Source of the DNA: JALZAI01 sp038212215
Lineage (GTDB): Bacteria; Actinomycetota; Actinomycetes; Mycobacteriales; Jatrophihabitantaceae
Length of the DNA: 64,000 bases
Assembly: GCA_038212215.1 (NCBI GenBank)
Contig: JBBQUT010000005.1
Location: forward strand, 1 to 64,000
Reading direction: 5' to 3'
Shown here piece by piece: positions 39,233-47,806 of the stretch. Made by a program: the position numbers and the translations under genes. How positions within the stretch are numbered: the first letter of the stretch is position 1; each line of letters starts with the position of its first letter. Below the pieces are notes generated by a model. It was not told where the DNA came from and did not search any database. It was given only the letters and a program-made list of their open reading frames with translations.

Positions 39233-40482
39233 CGGCATTTGCTCGTCCGCGGGAGCGGTTGTCCGCCCGCCGCGCGGTCGAGGCGCTGCGCTCGGGCGTC
39301 CCGAGCCGTGACGGTGTGGCTGCGCTGGGCACCGGGCAGGGCGATATCGAAGATCGGGTCACCGGGCTGCTCGACTCGGTCGGGACGGTGCGGGCCGACG
39401 GTCGGCGGGGTGTCCTGCTCGGTGGCGGATTCGGGTCGGGCAAGAGTCACGTGCTTGAACACCTCGGCCGCCTGGCGCTCGATCGCGGCTTCGTCGTCAG
39501 CCACGTCGTCATCAGCAAGGAGACTCCGCTGCACGATCCGGTGAAGGTATTGCGCGCTGCCGTCGAATCCGCGGTCAGCCCGGACGGGACCGGCGGTGCG
39601 GTGGCCGAGGCGGCGGCCGGCCTCGATCCCGCAAGCGCAGGCTTTGCTGACCTGCTGCGCTGGGCGAGCGGCGGCCCGGTCGATGACCGATTCGCGCTGA
39701 CCCTGAGCCTGTTCCGGCATGCCCAGCTCGGCGACGACGACTTCGCCGACAAGATCGTTCGATTCTGGTCAGGTGATCGCATCGCGGTGGCCGAGCTGCG
39801 CAAGCAGGCCCGGCTGGCCGGCGAGGGCAAGCGAACTCTCGGCACGGTGCCGGTCCGCGAGCTCGCCGCGCAGCGATTCCGCTTCCAAGCGAGGCTCTTC
39901 GCCGCCACCGGATGCCAGGGATGGCTGCTGCTGTTCGACGAGGTCGAGCTCATCGGCAGGTATTCGCTGTTGCAGCGCGGCCGGTCCTACGCGGAGCTAG
40001 CCGGTTGGTTGCTCCCGGACGAGGAAGACCCGGCAGGTCCGCTGCTCAGCGTCCTTGCGATGACCGACGACTTCGCCGCAGCCGTGCTCCACGACCGCCA
40101 GGACCGCGTGAACATCCCGACCAGATTGCGCGCCAAGCAGACTCGGGTGTGGGACGAGGTGGCTGCTGCCGCCGAGGTCGGGATGCGGCTCATCGAACGC
40201 GAGATGGTCAGGTTGCAGCGACCCGACGCCGATGAGCTCGAGGCTACCTATCACCAGCTCAAGGCCCTGCACAGCGAAGCATTCGAGTGGGACGCCCCGG
40301 ACGTCCGCGGCCTCGAGCGGCTGGGCGCCACCCAGCTGCGCCAATACGTGCGGGCGTGGATCAACGAGTGGGATCTCGTCCGCATCGATCCGTCCTACCG
40401 TCCGCAGACGGATGTGACACCGCTTGCCCAGAGTTACGCCGAACAGCCCGAGCTCGACCAGCAGGAGGCCGATGACGACTAA
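39229..40482 (+). CDS. DUF2791/BrxD-like P-loop ATPase
   Basis: 417 residues. The DUF2791 pattern is strong: ARRAVEALRSGVPSRDGVAALG, Walker A GGGFGSGKSH at 65-74, VVISKETPLHDPVKVLRAAVESAV, PVRELAAQRFRFQARLFAATG, Walker B GWLLLFDEVELIGRYSLLQRGRSYAEL at 231-257, and the C-terminal GMRLIEREMVRLQRP and RQYVRAWINEWDL. BrxD proteins are ATPases of BREX type 2 phage-defence systems, where a brxHI helicase follows. Here no helicase, PglX/PglZ or BrxC is present; downstream lies an rnhA-type gene on the other strand. Role in defence is inference. Confidence 0.72.
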   Translation: MTAFARPRERLSARRAVEALRSGVPSRDGVAALGTGQGDIEDRVTGLLDSVGTVRADGRRGVLLGGGFGSGKSHVLEHLGRLALDRGFVVSHVVISKETPLHDPVKVLRAAVESAVSPDGTGGAVAEAAAGLDPASAGFADLLRWASGGPVDDRFALTLSLFRHAQLGDDDFADKIVRFWSGDRIAVAELRKQARLAGEGKRTLGTVPVRELAAQRFRFQARLFAATGCQGWLLLFDEVELIGRYSLLQRGRSYAELAGWLLPDEEDPAGPLLSVLAMTDDFAAAVLHDRQDRVNIPTRLRAKQTRVWDEVAAAAEVGMRLIEREMVRLQRPDADELEATYHQLKALHSEAFEWDAPDVRGLERLGATQLRQYVRAWINEWDLVRIDPSYRPQTDVTPLAQSYAEQPELDQQEADDD

Positions 40483-40503
40483 GCCAGCCAGCGGCCGCCG
40501 GGA

Positions 40504-41532
40504 TCAGCTCGGCGAGATGATCCACACGTCGTCGGGAATGCGCTGCTCGAGCAGTGCGACGTGCTCGCCGAGGTAGCGATCGCTGCCGTCCCAGACGACC
40601 AGCGCGCCGTGTGCCGCGCCTAGCAGCGCATGGTCGCGCTTGCGCGCGGCAACGCCCGCCGCTTGCCTCGACCCCGGCGGCTGGTTTGAGAGGGTGCGGA
40701 CGTCCGCCGCGCCGGCCAGCAGGTGCCGGTAGCGCTCCTGTGTGGGCTGCGGCCACACGCGTTGTGCGTCCGGGTAGGCGAGCACGGCGAGGTAGGGCAC
40801 GCTCGCTAGCTCCGCTGCTTCTGCCGCGAGTTGCTCTGCCCCGAGGCCTAGCCCGGTCAGCACCAGCACGTCCGGGTGGACGCTGCGCAGCCCGCTGAGC
40901 GCCTCGGTGAGCCTGCGGCGTATCAGCACCGCCGTGGGGTTGTCGGGGCTGTAGCCGCCGAGCGCCGGCGGACGAGGGCCGAGGGCGGCAACACGCCAGC
41001 CAGGCACGCTCGCCAGGTCGCTCGCGATCGTCCCCGCCCCGGCCCCGCCGGGGCGCGGCTCGTCGGGCGCGCCGAGCTCGACCGGCGGTTGGGCGCCACT
41101 TCGGCCGGTCTGAAGGCGGGCCGCTTCGGTCGCGAGTCGGTCGACGACGTCGTTCATCGGATCGCCGGAATGGCCCTTGACCCATTCGAAGCTGACCTGA
41201 TCACTACGCAGGTGCCAGGCAGCGATGAGTGGTCGCCACAGATCCTGGTTCGCGACAGGCTGGCGGTTCGAGCCGCGCCAGTCGTTACGTTCCCACTTCT
41301 CGTACCAGCGCTGGGTGAAACAATTGACCACATATTTCGAGTCGCTGACGATCTGCAGCGGCCCCGGATGCGCTTTGAGCGCTTCGAAGACGGCGCACAG
41401 TTCCATTCGCTGGTTGGTGCTCGCGGGCTCGGCGCCACTGGCGTGGGCGCCGCCGGGCACCGCCCACGCCCACCCGCCCGGACCGGGATTGCCGATGCAC
41501 GCGCCGTCGGTATAGACCGTTGTGAGCTTCAT
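40504..41532 (-). CDS. rnhA: Ribonuclease HI fused to a SLOG/YpsA-like domain
   Basis: 342 residues. Residues 1-150 are a complete RNase HI: VYTDGACIGNPGPGGWAW (Asp10), RMELCAVFEAL (Glu48), IVSDSKYVVNCF (Asp70) and KGHSGDPMNDVVDRLA (Asp134) give the DEDD site. After a Pro/Gly-rich linker, residues about 175-342 look like a Rossmann-type SLOG fold: WRVAALGPRPPALGGYSP, LTEALSGLRSVHPDVLVLTGLGLGAEQLAAEAA, VPYLAVLAYPDAQ, and HALLGAAHGALVVWDGS. SLOG domains bind nucleotide-derived ligands. A fusion with RNase H suggests ligand-controlled action on RNA-DNA hybrids. It converges with the ATPase operon 21 bp away. Start ATG 41532 is chosen from the RNase H start. Confidence 0.85.
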   Translation of the reverse strand: MKLTTVYTDGACIGNPGPGGWAWAVPGGAHASGAEPASTNQRMELCAVFEALKAHPGPLQIVSDSKYVVNCFTQRWYEKWERNDWRGSNRQPVANQDLWRPLIAAWHLRSDQVSFEWVKGHSGDPMNDVVDRLATEAARLQTGRSGAQPPVELGAPDEPRPGGAGAGTIASDLASVPGWRVAALGPRPPALGGYSPDNPTAVLIRRRLTEALSGLRSVHPDVLVLTGLGLGAEQLAAEAAELASVPYLAVLAYPDAQRVWPQPTQERYRHLLAGAADVRTLSNQPPGSRQAAGVAARKRDHALLGAAHGALVVWDGSDRYLGEHVALLEQRIPDDVWIISPS

Positions 41533-41568
41533 GGCCTGGCCAACTCGGCGGTGCGCAGGCACCAACCT

Positions 41569-41940
41569 TCAGTCCAGCAGTTCGACGGTGCAAAATCTGA
41601 TGTCGGTGTCGCCGACGTTCTCGAAGTCGTGCAACGTCGGGTGATCCGCGCTGTGTTCGGAGTAATTGGTGTCGCCCACCCGGTATTCACGAGTGATCAT
41701 CTTCCCGTCGATGGTGCGCTGGCGCCCGATCCCGGCGTCAACGACCGTCCAGAAATAACGGCGGGTATGCGCGTGAAAGGGTCCGCGTTCGCCCGGCTTG
41801 AGCCGGACCTCCCACACCCGGACGGCGTCATTCTCGAACCACAGCTTGGTGCCTACGGCCAGGTTGCTCGGCGCCGCCCGCAATTCATGGGCGAAGCTGT
41901 CCAGGTCGAACGTGCTGGTCTCGATCTGTTTTGCGGCCAC
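41569..41940 (-). CDS. Small cupin-like protein
   Basis: 123 residues. The single beta-barrel domain is visible: LWFENDAVRVWEVRLKPGERGPFHAHTRRYFWTVVDAG has the first cupin motif (HxH), and DTNYSEHSADHPTLHDFENVGDTDIRFCTVEL the second. Metal-binding His residues are present, but function is unknown. I used GTG 41940 because GAGGTGAG lies upstream; a longer frame to 42018 has none. It lies 36 bp upstream of rnhA on the same strand and may be co-transcribed with it. Confidence 0.78.
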   Translation of the reverse strand: MAAKQIETSTFDLDSFAHELRAAPSNLAVGTKLWFENDAVRVWEVRLKPGERGPFHAHTRRYFWTVVDAGIGRQRTIDGKMITREYRVGDTNYSEHSADHPTLHDFENVGDTDIRFCTVELLD

Positions 41941-42153
41941 GATCTCACCTCGCGCTCGTTCGTCCGGGAAAGCCCGATCACACCTGCCCGGCAGCCTAGT
42001 GCTTCTGTTCAGCGGCATGGCGCATGGACTCGCAGCGTCCGGTCGGTCTACAGTCCGGGGGCTGTCGGCAATTCTCGTGGGCGCCCGCCCGCGTCCGTCC
42101 CCGGGCTACGCAGCACTTGCGAGCCCATTGCGGCTCCACGCAAAGGAGCGACC

Positions 42154-42675
42154 ATGGCAATTACGGTGGCGAAATTCCGCGATGTCGCGAATGGCACCCA
42201 ACCCGGCCAGTTCGAGGTCGGCGAGCATGCAGTCGTTTCCAGCCTCGACGACCTCGACGCGACGTACAAGCCGCTTCTGGACGAGCCGGTTACCGCGACG
42301 GTCGCCGTTATCGGCAGTACTGGCCGGGCAAACCTCACGCCGGTGTGGTTCGACTACGTGGGCAACCTGGTGCTGCTCAACCTGGCCACCCATCGCAAGA
42401 AGGTGGATTGGTTGCGGGCAAATCCACAGGCCACCTTTCTGCTCGTGAACCCTAAGAACGCCTACCACTGGGTCAGCATCAAGGCGACGGTCACCAGAGA
42501 GGTGTCCGAGGACGACCCGGACGAAGGCCCCCGGGTTACCGCCCAGCTCAACAAGATCTGGACCAAGTACACCGGCGATCCCGGCGAGTACGCCCTGCGT
42601 GATCCCGCTCGTAACGAGCGCCGGGTGCTGTTCGAGCTCGGCGTCGATTCGATAGCCACCTTCGGGCAGCCCTGA
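42154..42675 (+). CDS. Pyridoxamine 5'-phosphate oxidase-family flavin/F420 protein
   Basis: 173 residues. The split-barrel fold is recognisable from TVAVIGSTGRANLTPVWFDYVGNLVLLNLATHRKKVDWLRANPQATFLLVNPKN, the position of the flavin or F420 phosphate-binding residues, and AYHWVSIKATVTREV. Mycobacterial relatives (Rv1155 type) bind F420. The substrate is unknown. ATG 42154 follows AAAGGAGCGACC. It ends 49 bp before the FAD monooxygenase gene on the same strand and could be functionally paired with it. Confidence 0.85.
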   Translation: MAITVAKFRDVANGTQPGQFEVGEHAVVSSLDDLDATYKPLLDEPVTATVAVIGSTGRANLTPVWFDYVGNLVLLNLATHRKKVDWLRANPQATFLLVNPKNAYHWVSIKATVTREVSEDDPDEGPRVTAQLNKIWTKYTGDPGEYALRDPARNERRVLFELGVDSIATFGQP

Positions 42676-42724
42676 GCCGCGAACCGCAGCACGAAGCAGA
42701 ACGAACGCGAGGACGCAGCGGCTG

Positions 42725-43909
42725 ATGAGCCGAATGCCGAAGGTCGCGGTGATCGGCGGTTCGCTCGGCGGACTCACCGCAGCCCTCGTATTGCGTGACA
42801 TCGGCTGTGATGTCACCGTCTACGAGCGTTCGGCGGCGGCGCTGCAGGCTCGCGGCGCAGGCATCGCCGTGCTGCCCGAAACGCTGCGCTACCCCGTCGA
42901 AAGGCTGGGAATCCCGTCGGCGCGGATCTGCTCGAGCACCGACTGGATCCGCTTCCTCGATCGGCGCGCAAATATCGAGCACCAGCAAAGGCACACATAT
43001 CTGTTCTCGTCGTGGAACACGATCTACCGTACGTTGGCCGGGGCATTGTCGGCCGACCGTCACCTTCTCGGCCGGGAGATGACCTCGTTCCACGGCGCCG
43101 ACGAGCAGGTCGTCGTCGACTTTGCCGGTGGTGCCCGAGTGAGCGCTGACCTGCTGGTCTGCGCCGACGGGATCGGCTCGCTCGCGCGTTCCACGCTGCT
43201 GCCCGACGTCCGGCCCCGCTTTGCCGGCTATGTCGCCTGGCGTGGCGTGGTCGCAGAGGCAGAACTGGGACACCGGACGCGAACGGTGCTGCAGGACGCG
43301 CTGACCTATCAATTGCTGCCCGGCAGCCACATCCTCGTCTATCCGATCCCCGGACTCGACGGCGCCGTCGACGTGGGCAAGCGCCTGATGAACATGGTCT
43401 GGTATCGCAATGTCGCCACCGACGACCTGTCCGCGTTCCTGACCGACCGCAATGGCAAGCGCCGCACCGTGTCCCTGCCGCCCGGCGCAGTCGACGACGC
43501 ATCCGTCGCAGAGATGTGTAAGTCCGCGACCGCGCTGCTCGCCCCGCCTATCGCTGAAGTCGTGACCAGCATCGCCGAACCGTTCGTCCAGGCGGTGTTT
43601 GACGTTGACGTCGCGCACATGGTTGTGGGGCGCACCTGCCTGATCGGGGACGCGGCATTCGCCGTCCGCCCACACGCTGCAGCCGGCACTGCCAAGGCTG
43701 CGCAGGACGGCTGGGCGCTGGCGCATGAGATCGAGAAATCCGCCGGTGACGTACCGGTTGCCCTGCATCGTTGGCAGCAAACCCAACTCGCGCTGGGACG
43801 GGCCTTGCTCGCACGCACCCGCGACATCGGCGACAGCTCGCAGTTCACCGGGGGTTTTCGGGCCGGTGACCCCCGCTTGATCTTCGGGTTGCGGGGCCCG
43901 GGTCGCTGA
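42725..43909 (+). CDS. FAD-dependent monooxygenase (PHBH type)
   Basis: 394 residues. The N-terminal Rossmann motif is VIGGSLGGLTAALVLRDIG (9-27), followed by ERSAAALQARGAGIAVLPE, VSADLLVCADGIGSLARSTLLPD (the DG motif, about 145-167), and CLIGDAAFAVRPHAAAGTAKAAQDGWALAHEI (the second FAD-binding GD motif, about 307-338). The pattern resembles 2,6-dihydroxypyridine or salicylate-type hydroxylases. Substrate is unknown. ATG 42725 follows GAGGACGCAGCGGCTG. Confidence 0.9.
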   Translation: MSRMPKVAVIGGSLGGLTAALVLRDIGCDVTVYERSAAALQARGAGIAVLPETLRYPVERLGIPSARICSSTDWIRFLDRRANIEHQQRHTYLFSSWNTIYRTLAGALSADRHLLGREMTSFHGADEQVVVDFAGGARVSADLLVCADGIGSLARSTLLPDVRPRFAGYVAWRGVVAEAELGHRTRTVLQDALTYQLLPGSHILVYPIPGLDGAVDVGKRLMNMVWYRNVATDDLSAFLTDRNGKRRTVSLPPGAVDDASVAEMCKSATALLAPPIAEVVTSIAEPFVQAVFDVDVAHMVVGRTCLIGDAAFAVRPHAAAGTAKAAQDGWALAHEIEKSAGDVPVALHRWQQTQLALGRALLARTRDIGDSSQFTGGFRAGDPRLIFGLRGPGR

Positions 43910-44068
43910 TCGCCCGGTTCGGCAGGGGACTTCCGGCCCTATGTCGCCGCATCTGGCGACGGGAATAGTTGATCATCGTCGACCGGATTCGCGGCCAATC
44001 GTGTCCTGCCAGCAACGTTCCGGAGTCGCGGGTTCCCGCGCTTGCCCAACGAATTTGGAGAACCAACA

Positions 44069-44656
44069 ATGAAACGCAGAACATTCGACAGCTTGATCAG
44101 TTTCGTGGGGCTGCTCCTCGCGGTTGTCCTGGTCGTCGCCGGATCCTTACTGACATGGGCGCACAGCTTCGTGAGCGACGAGGTGCACAAGCAGCTCTCC
44201 GCGCAGCAGATTTTCTTCCCCCCCAAGGGCAGTCCGGCTACCGCGGGCGCGGAGTTCGCCCCGATGCGTCAATACGCAGGTCAGCAGCTCACCACCGGCG
44301 CACAGGCCGAAACCTACGCCGACCACTTCATCGCCGAGCACCTGAAAGGGATCGGTGGCGGCCAGACCTACGCCCAGCTCAGCACGCAGTCGCTCGCGAA
44401 GCCCACTGACACCGTGCTCGCCGGCAAGGTCGCGGCGATGTTCAAGGGCGAGACCCTGCGTGGCCTGCTGCTCAATGCGTATGCCTTCGGCACGATGGCG
44501 ACGATCGCCGGCATCGCTGCGATCGCCGCGTTCATCGCTGCAGCACTGATGCTGGTACTCGCGGGACTCGGTCTGTGGCACGCTCGCAAGGTTTCTCCGA
44601 CGGCCGAGATCCTCCCCGGACGTCGCGACCCCGAGCCCGTCCTCAGCCCAGCCTGA
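44069..44656 (+). CDS. Membrane protein with two transmembrane segments
   Basis: 195 residues. TM1 is at about 12-33 (LLLAVVLVVAGSLLTWA), and a large extracytoplasmic segment of about 90 residues follows (VHKQLSAQQIFFPPKGSPATAGAEF...QYAGQQLTTGAQAETYADHFIAEHLKGIGGG). TM2 is at about 145-175. The exterior part resembles the actinobacterial 'aromatic ring-opening' membrane proteins only loosely; no function is assigned. ATG 44069 follows TTTGGAGAACC. A strong inverted repeat lies 23 bp after the stop. Confidence 0.8.
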   Translation: MKRRTFDSLISFVGLLLAVVLVVAGSLLTWAHSFVSDEVHKQLSAQQIFFPPKGSPATAGAEFAPMRQYAGQQLTTGAQAETYADHFIAEHLKGIGGGQTYAQLSTQSLAKPTDTVLAGKVAAMFKGETLRGLLLNAYAFGTMATIAGIAAIAAFIAAALMLVLAGLGLWHARKVSPTAEILPGRRDPEPVLSPA

Positions 44657-44678
44657 CCTAAGGTCCGAGCCTAGGTGA

Positions 44679-44724
44679 TCGTCGGCCCTCGTGCAGCGGC
44701 CGGCCGCTGCACAAGGGCCAACGA
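44679..44724. terminator. Long inverted repeat (possible bidirectional terminator)
   Basis: The left 23 nt (44679-44701) match the right 23 nt (44702-44724) in reverse complement except at two positions, which on the minus strand are G-U pairs. It gives a stem of up to 23 bp with almost no loop. It begins 23 bp after the plus-strand gene and sits 160 bp after the minus-strand esterase. There is no T tract; a terminator or mRNA-stabilising element is possible. Confidence 0.5.
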
Positions 44725-44886
44725 CAAGCCGGGGCGCGGGTGTCGCGATCATCGCAGCGGCGAGCGCGGCGGCGGTGATGGATCGCTTGCTGCGGGCGCG
44801 CGGCGCCGTCGCAGACGTGGCCTACACCGCGTTTTCCACCGGAGCGGGGTGCCGGTCAAGCGTCATGCTGGACGGGCAAGCCGGAA

Positions 44887-45873
44887 CTACCGGTCGACAC
44901 GTTGCCAGAACCAGTTGAGCAGTTCCCTCGTCTCTACCGTCCATACCGACCAACTGTGGCTGCCGGTCGTCGTCGTCGCGCGCACCGCTATGTGCGCAGC
45001 GCGACTTGATCGCACGAGTAGGTTCTGGCTCCGCAATGCCGGGTCCTGAGTGCCGCACCCGAACCAGCCGGTGAGCGCGGGATAGGAGTGGTGCACGAGC
45101 AGCCACAGCGGGTCGTGCTCCCGATACCTGGACGCCGATCCGCTGAAAAGCGCCTGGATTGTGTGCTGCGTGTCGTCGCGGTTGCCGACTGTCGGACGCG
45201 TCAAGCCGGACATGTCGCCGAACGTGCTGAACACGCTCGGGTGCCGGAGGGCAAGCATGATCGCGCAGGTACCGCCCTCGGAGAGCCCAGCCACGGCCCA
45301 TCGCGCGTGCTCGGTCGCAGCCGGAAAGTTGCTGGTGATGTAGGTCGGGACGTCCTCGCTCAGATAACGCTCGATGTCGCCGTGTGCCGCGGACACGCAT
45401 TCGGTGTCGTCGTGCCGCGCCCCGTTGATGTCGGGCATCACGACGATTGGTGCAACGCCTCGGTGGGCTGCGGTGAAGGACGTCATGGTCGCGCGCAGCC
45501 GGCCCTTCGTGAGCCAGTCGGTCGGGCCGCCTGAGGTCCCGTGCAGCAGGACGAGCACAGGCAGCGGTCGCTGCGGGGTCATGCGGACAGTCGGAGGCAG
45601 GTAGATCACTGCGGGACGAGCGCGGAACCCGGAGGCGGGCGCAGGAATCATCGTCGTCAGGAATGTGCCGTCCAGCGGCTTTCTCGGCCCGATGTCGGCC
45701 GGCACTATTTCTGCGGGCAGCGGTGTTTCTGCCCCCTGCACGGCGCGGTGCCGGGTGCCGGCCCCGGCCTTGTGGGCCACCCGGCGATGCGCGGTCGAGG
45801 TCGTTGCCGTGCAGGCGGCCAAGGCGATCGCTGCCGCGACAAACATCGTGATCGGACGAGCCGCCTTGATCAT
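44887..45873 (-). CDS. Lipoprotein esterase (alpha/beta hydrolase, mycolyltransferase/esterase-D-like)
   Basis: 328 residues. The N-terminus has a short signal and lipobox (ALAAC, Cys21). The hydrolase part has PAVIYLPP, LPVLVLLHGTSGGPTDW, APIVVMPDINGARHDDTECV, and the nucleophile Ser in WAVAGLSEGGTCAIMLALRHPSVFSTFGDMSG. GSHSWSVW near the C-terminus holds the base His. The start ATG overlaps the stop of the upstream gene (ATGA, 45870-45873), so it is translationally coupled to the aminoacyl-lipid synthase. In corynebacteria an esterase paired with alanyl-lipid synthase acts on alanylated lipids; I infer a similar role. Confidence 0.87.
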   Translation of the reverse strand: MIKAARPITMFVAAAIALAACTATTSTAHRRVAHKAGAGTRHRAVQGAETPLPAEIVPADIGPRKPLDGTFLTTMIPAPASGFRARPAVIYLPPTVRMTPQRPLPVLVLLHGTSGGPTDWLTKGRLRATMTSFTAAHRGVAPIVVMPDINGARHDDTECVSAAHGDIERYLSEDVPTYITSNFPAATEHARWAVAGLSEGGTCAIMLALRHPSVFSTFGDMSGLTRPTVGNRDDTQHTIQALFSGSASRYREHDPLWLLVHHSYPALTGWFGCGTQDPALRSQNLLVRSSRAAHIAVRATTTTGSHSWSVWTVETRELLNWFWQRVDR

Positions 45874-47645
45874 CCAGCTCGGCCGAGCAGCCGTACGAGG
45901 CGACGCGGTCGGACGATGAAGGCCTCAGCCTCGAGAGCGGCCCACGCGATTCGCGGCAGATCACGCGCGGCTGGGAAACAGATGAACCGCGGCTCCCACG
46001 CCGGCTGGAATTTCGCGTTGAAGCGGTACAGGGAGTCGATCTGCCACCACCGAGAGGCTAGGAGCAGCAGGCCGCGCCACAGCCGCAGGACGGGCCCGGC
46101 GCCGATCCGCTCGCCTCGCTCCAACGCGTCTCGGAACATTGCGAAGTTCAGCGATACCCGGGTGACACCGAGGCTCGGGCAGGCCTGCATCACGGTTGCG
46201 ATCATGAATTCGTTGAGGCCATTGTCTGATGTGCGATCGCGACGCATGAGATCAAGAGAGAGACCGTCCGTGCCCCAGGGGACGAAGTGCAGGAGGCCGC
46301 GAAGTTCCCCATCATGGCGCGCGGTGACGACCACGCAGTCGAGGTCGGCTGCGTCCCCGATGCGGGACAACGCCATCGAGAAACCGCGCTCGGCAGTGTC
46401 GCCACGCCAGAGTGCAGCGGCGACTCGCAGCTGGGCCAATTCGTCGGCTCCCACGTCTCGAGCGCGGCGCACCGTCGCCGTGTACCCGGCTCGGGTGACC
46501 CGGGCGCAGGCCTGCCGGACGCCGCGCATCGACCGCCCGCCCAGCGTGAACCCGGCCGCCGACACGATGCACTCGTCGCCGAGCGCCAGCGCTCGCAGGC
46601 CGTACTCGCGTTGGAAGACCGTCGCACCGACTTCGCTGCAGCCGGTGACGGCCGCCGTCCAGCCATGGTCCTCGACCAGTTGCCGGTAGGCATCGATCGC
46701 GCCGGGCCATGCCTCGGGATCGCCGATCGGGTCCCCACTGACGAGCGCCACACCGGCGACGACACGATAGGTGATGGCGGCCTTGCCACTGAATGAGAAG
46801 ACGACGGACTTATCTCGCCGGAGTGCGAAGTAGCCCAGCGAATCGCGCCCGCCGTGGCGCCGCAGCAATTGGCGTAAACGCTGCTCGTCAGATGGTGACA
46901 GTAGGGCCGCCGACTCGACCGGTCGCAAAGCGAGCACCACCACGCAGGTCACGGCGACCAGCCCGAATGCGAGCAGCGTGGCATGCAACGTGTCGGCAAA
47001 GTGGTCTCCGGCTATCGGTATCGAGCCGCCGAGCCCGACCATCGAGAACGCGACCTCACGCACCCGGTCGAGAAACGAGACGTGGCCGCCGAGGTGACCG
47101 GGCAGTGAAATGAGAACGAGCCCATAGCTGAAAGCGACCACCATGAATTGCAACCCGACCCGCACCGCGAACCCTCGGCTGCGCGGATCGGGCTTAGCGC
47201 GAAATCTGCTCTTCGTCGCGAGAAGCAGGCTCAGCAGCACCATTGTGACGATCGCCTCAATCGGGCGCCGATCATCGCGCGCCAGATTCGCGATCGTGGT
47301 CACCGCGCAGATCAGGACGGCAAGCTGCCACTCCCCGCGCTTGCGCTTGCGCAGGCCGCGGGCGATCCTCAGCAACAGCACGCCAGACACGGCGACCACG
47401 GCGCCCGCCGCAGCGTTCGCCGGTGCGGGCAACACCGAGGTGAGCGCATAGAGCATCCGGAAGCGATGCGGCCAGAAGGCGTCCATCAACGAGAGCACGC
47501 CCAGCACGGCCGCTATCCGGCTGACCAGCACCGCACCGTGGTCGAGGCACCAGGCGGTTCGGTCCCGGTTGTCGCCAACAATTTCAGATCTGAACGTCAA
47601 GGACGGTTCAGGCCGACCTTCCGGAGCCCGCGTACTTCTCGACAC
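45870..47645 (-). CDS. MprF/LPG-synthase-like aminoacyl-lipid synthase (DUF2156)
   Basis: 591 residues. The N-terminal half has several membrane segments (VSRIAAVLGVLSLMDAF, AAAGAVVAVSGVLLLRIA, WQLAVLICAVTTIANLA, VGLQFMVVAFSYGLVLISLP, LLAFGLVAVTCVVVLAL). The C-terminal half is the GNAT-like transferase: DSLGYFALRRDKSVVFSF, VVAGVALVSGDPIGDPEAWPGAI, GWTAAVTGCSEVGATVFQREYGLRALALGDECIV, then LRGLLHFVPWGTDGLSLDLMRRD and NGLNEFMIATVMQACPSLGVTRVSLNFAMF. It would move an amino acid from aminoacyl-tRNA to a membrane lipid. The usual flippase half is reduced to five or so segments. The start is GTG 47645 after AGGAGAAGGTGACCC. Confidence 0.88.
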   Translation of the reverse strand: MSRSTRAPEGRPEPSLTFRSEIVGDNRDRTAWCLDHGAVLVSRIAAVLGVLSLMDAFWPHRFRMLYALTSVLPAPANAAAGAVVAVSGVLLLRIARGLRKRKRGEWQLAVLICAVTTIANLARDDRRPIEAIVTMVLLSLLLATKSRFRAKPDPRSRGFAVRVGLQFMVVAFSYGLVLISLPGHLGGHVSFLDRVREVAFSMVGLGGSIPIAGDHFADTLHATLLAFGLVAVTCVVVLALRPVESAALLSPSDEQRLRQLLRRHGGRDSLGYFALRRDKSVVFSFSGKAAITYRVVAGVALVSGDPIGDPEAWPGAIDAYRQLVEDHGWTAAVTGCSEVGATVFQREYGLRALALGDECIVSAAGFTLGGRSMRGVRQACARVTRAGYTATVRRARDVGADELAQLRVAAALWRGDTAERGFSMALSRIGDAADLDCVVVTARHDGELRGLLHFVPWGTDGLSLDLMRRDRTSDNGLNEFMIATVMQACPSLGVTRVSLNFAMFRDALERGERIGAGPVLRLWRGLLLLASRWWQIDSLYRFNAKFQPAWEPRFICFPAARDLPRIAWAALEAEAFIVRPRRLVRLLGRAG

Positions 47646-47806
47646 GGGTCACCTTCTCCTGGTACGGCTGCGTTGGCGGGAACCCGATTTCATCATCCGT
47701 AATTGCGATAATAACAACCTGAAGACCCGGGGAATTCTCAGGTTGCGCCGAGAGACTATTTAGTGTTCACCTCGCGACGGCCGAGGGCACAAACTCGGGA
47801 GGCGGC

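Noticed and set aside
36031..40482. A complete BREX type 1 or type 2 system
   Set aside because: No PglX methylase, PglZ phosphatase, BrxC, BrxL or BrxHI-type helicase is present in the window.
40876..42675. A long plus-strand frame opposite rnhA and the cupin gene
   Set aside because: Only the last 173 codons (from 42154) match a real family. The rest is antisense to conserved proteins and is a chance extension.
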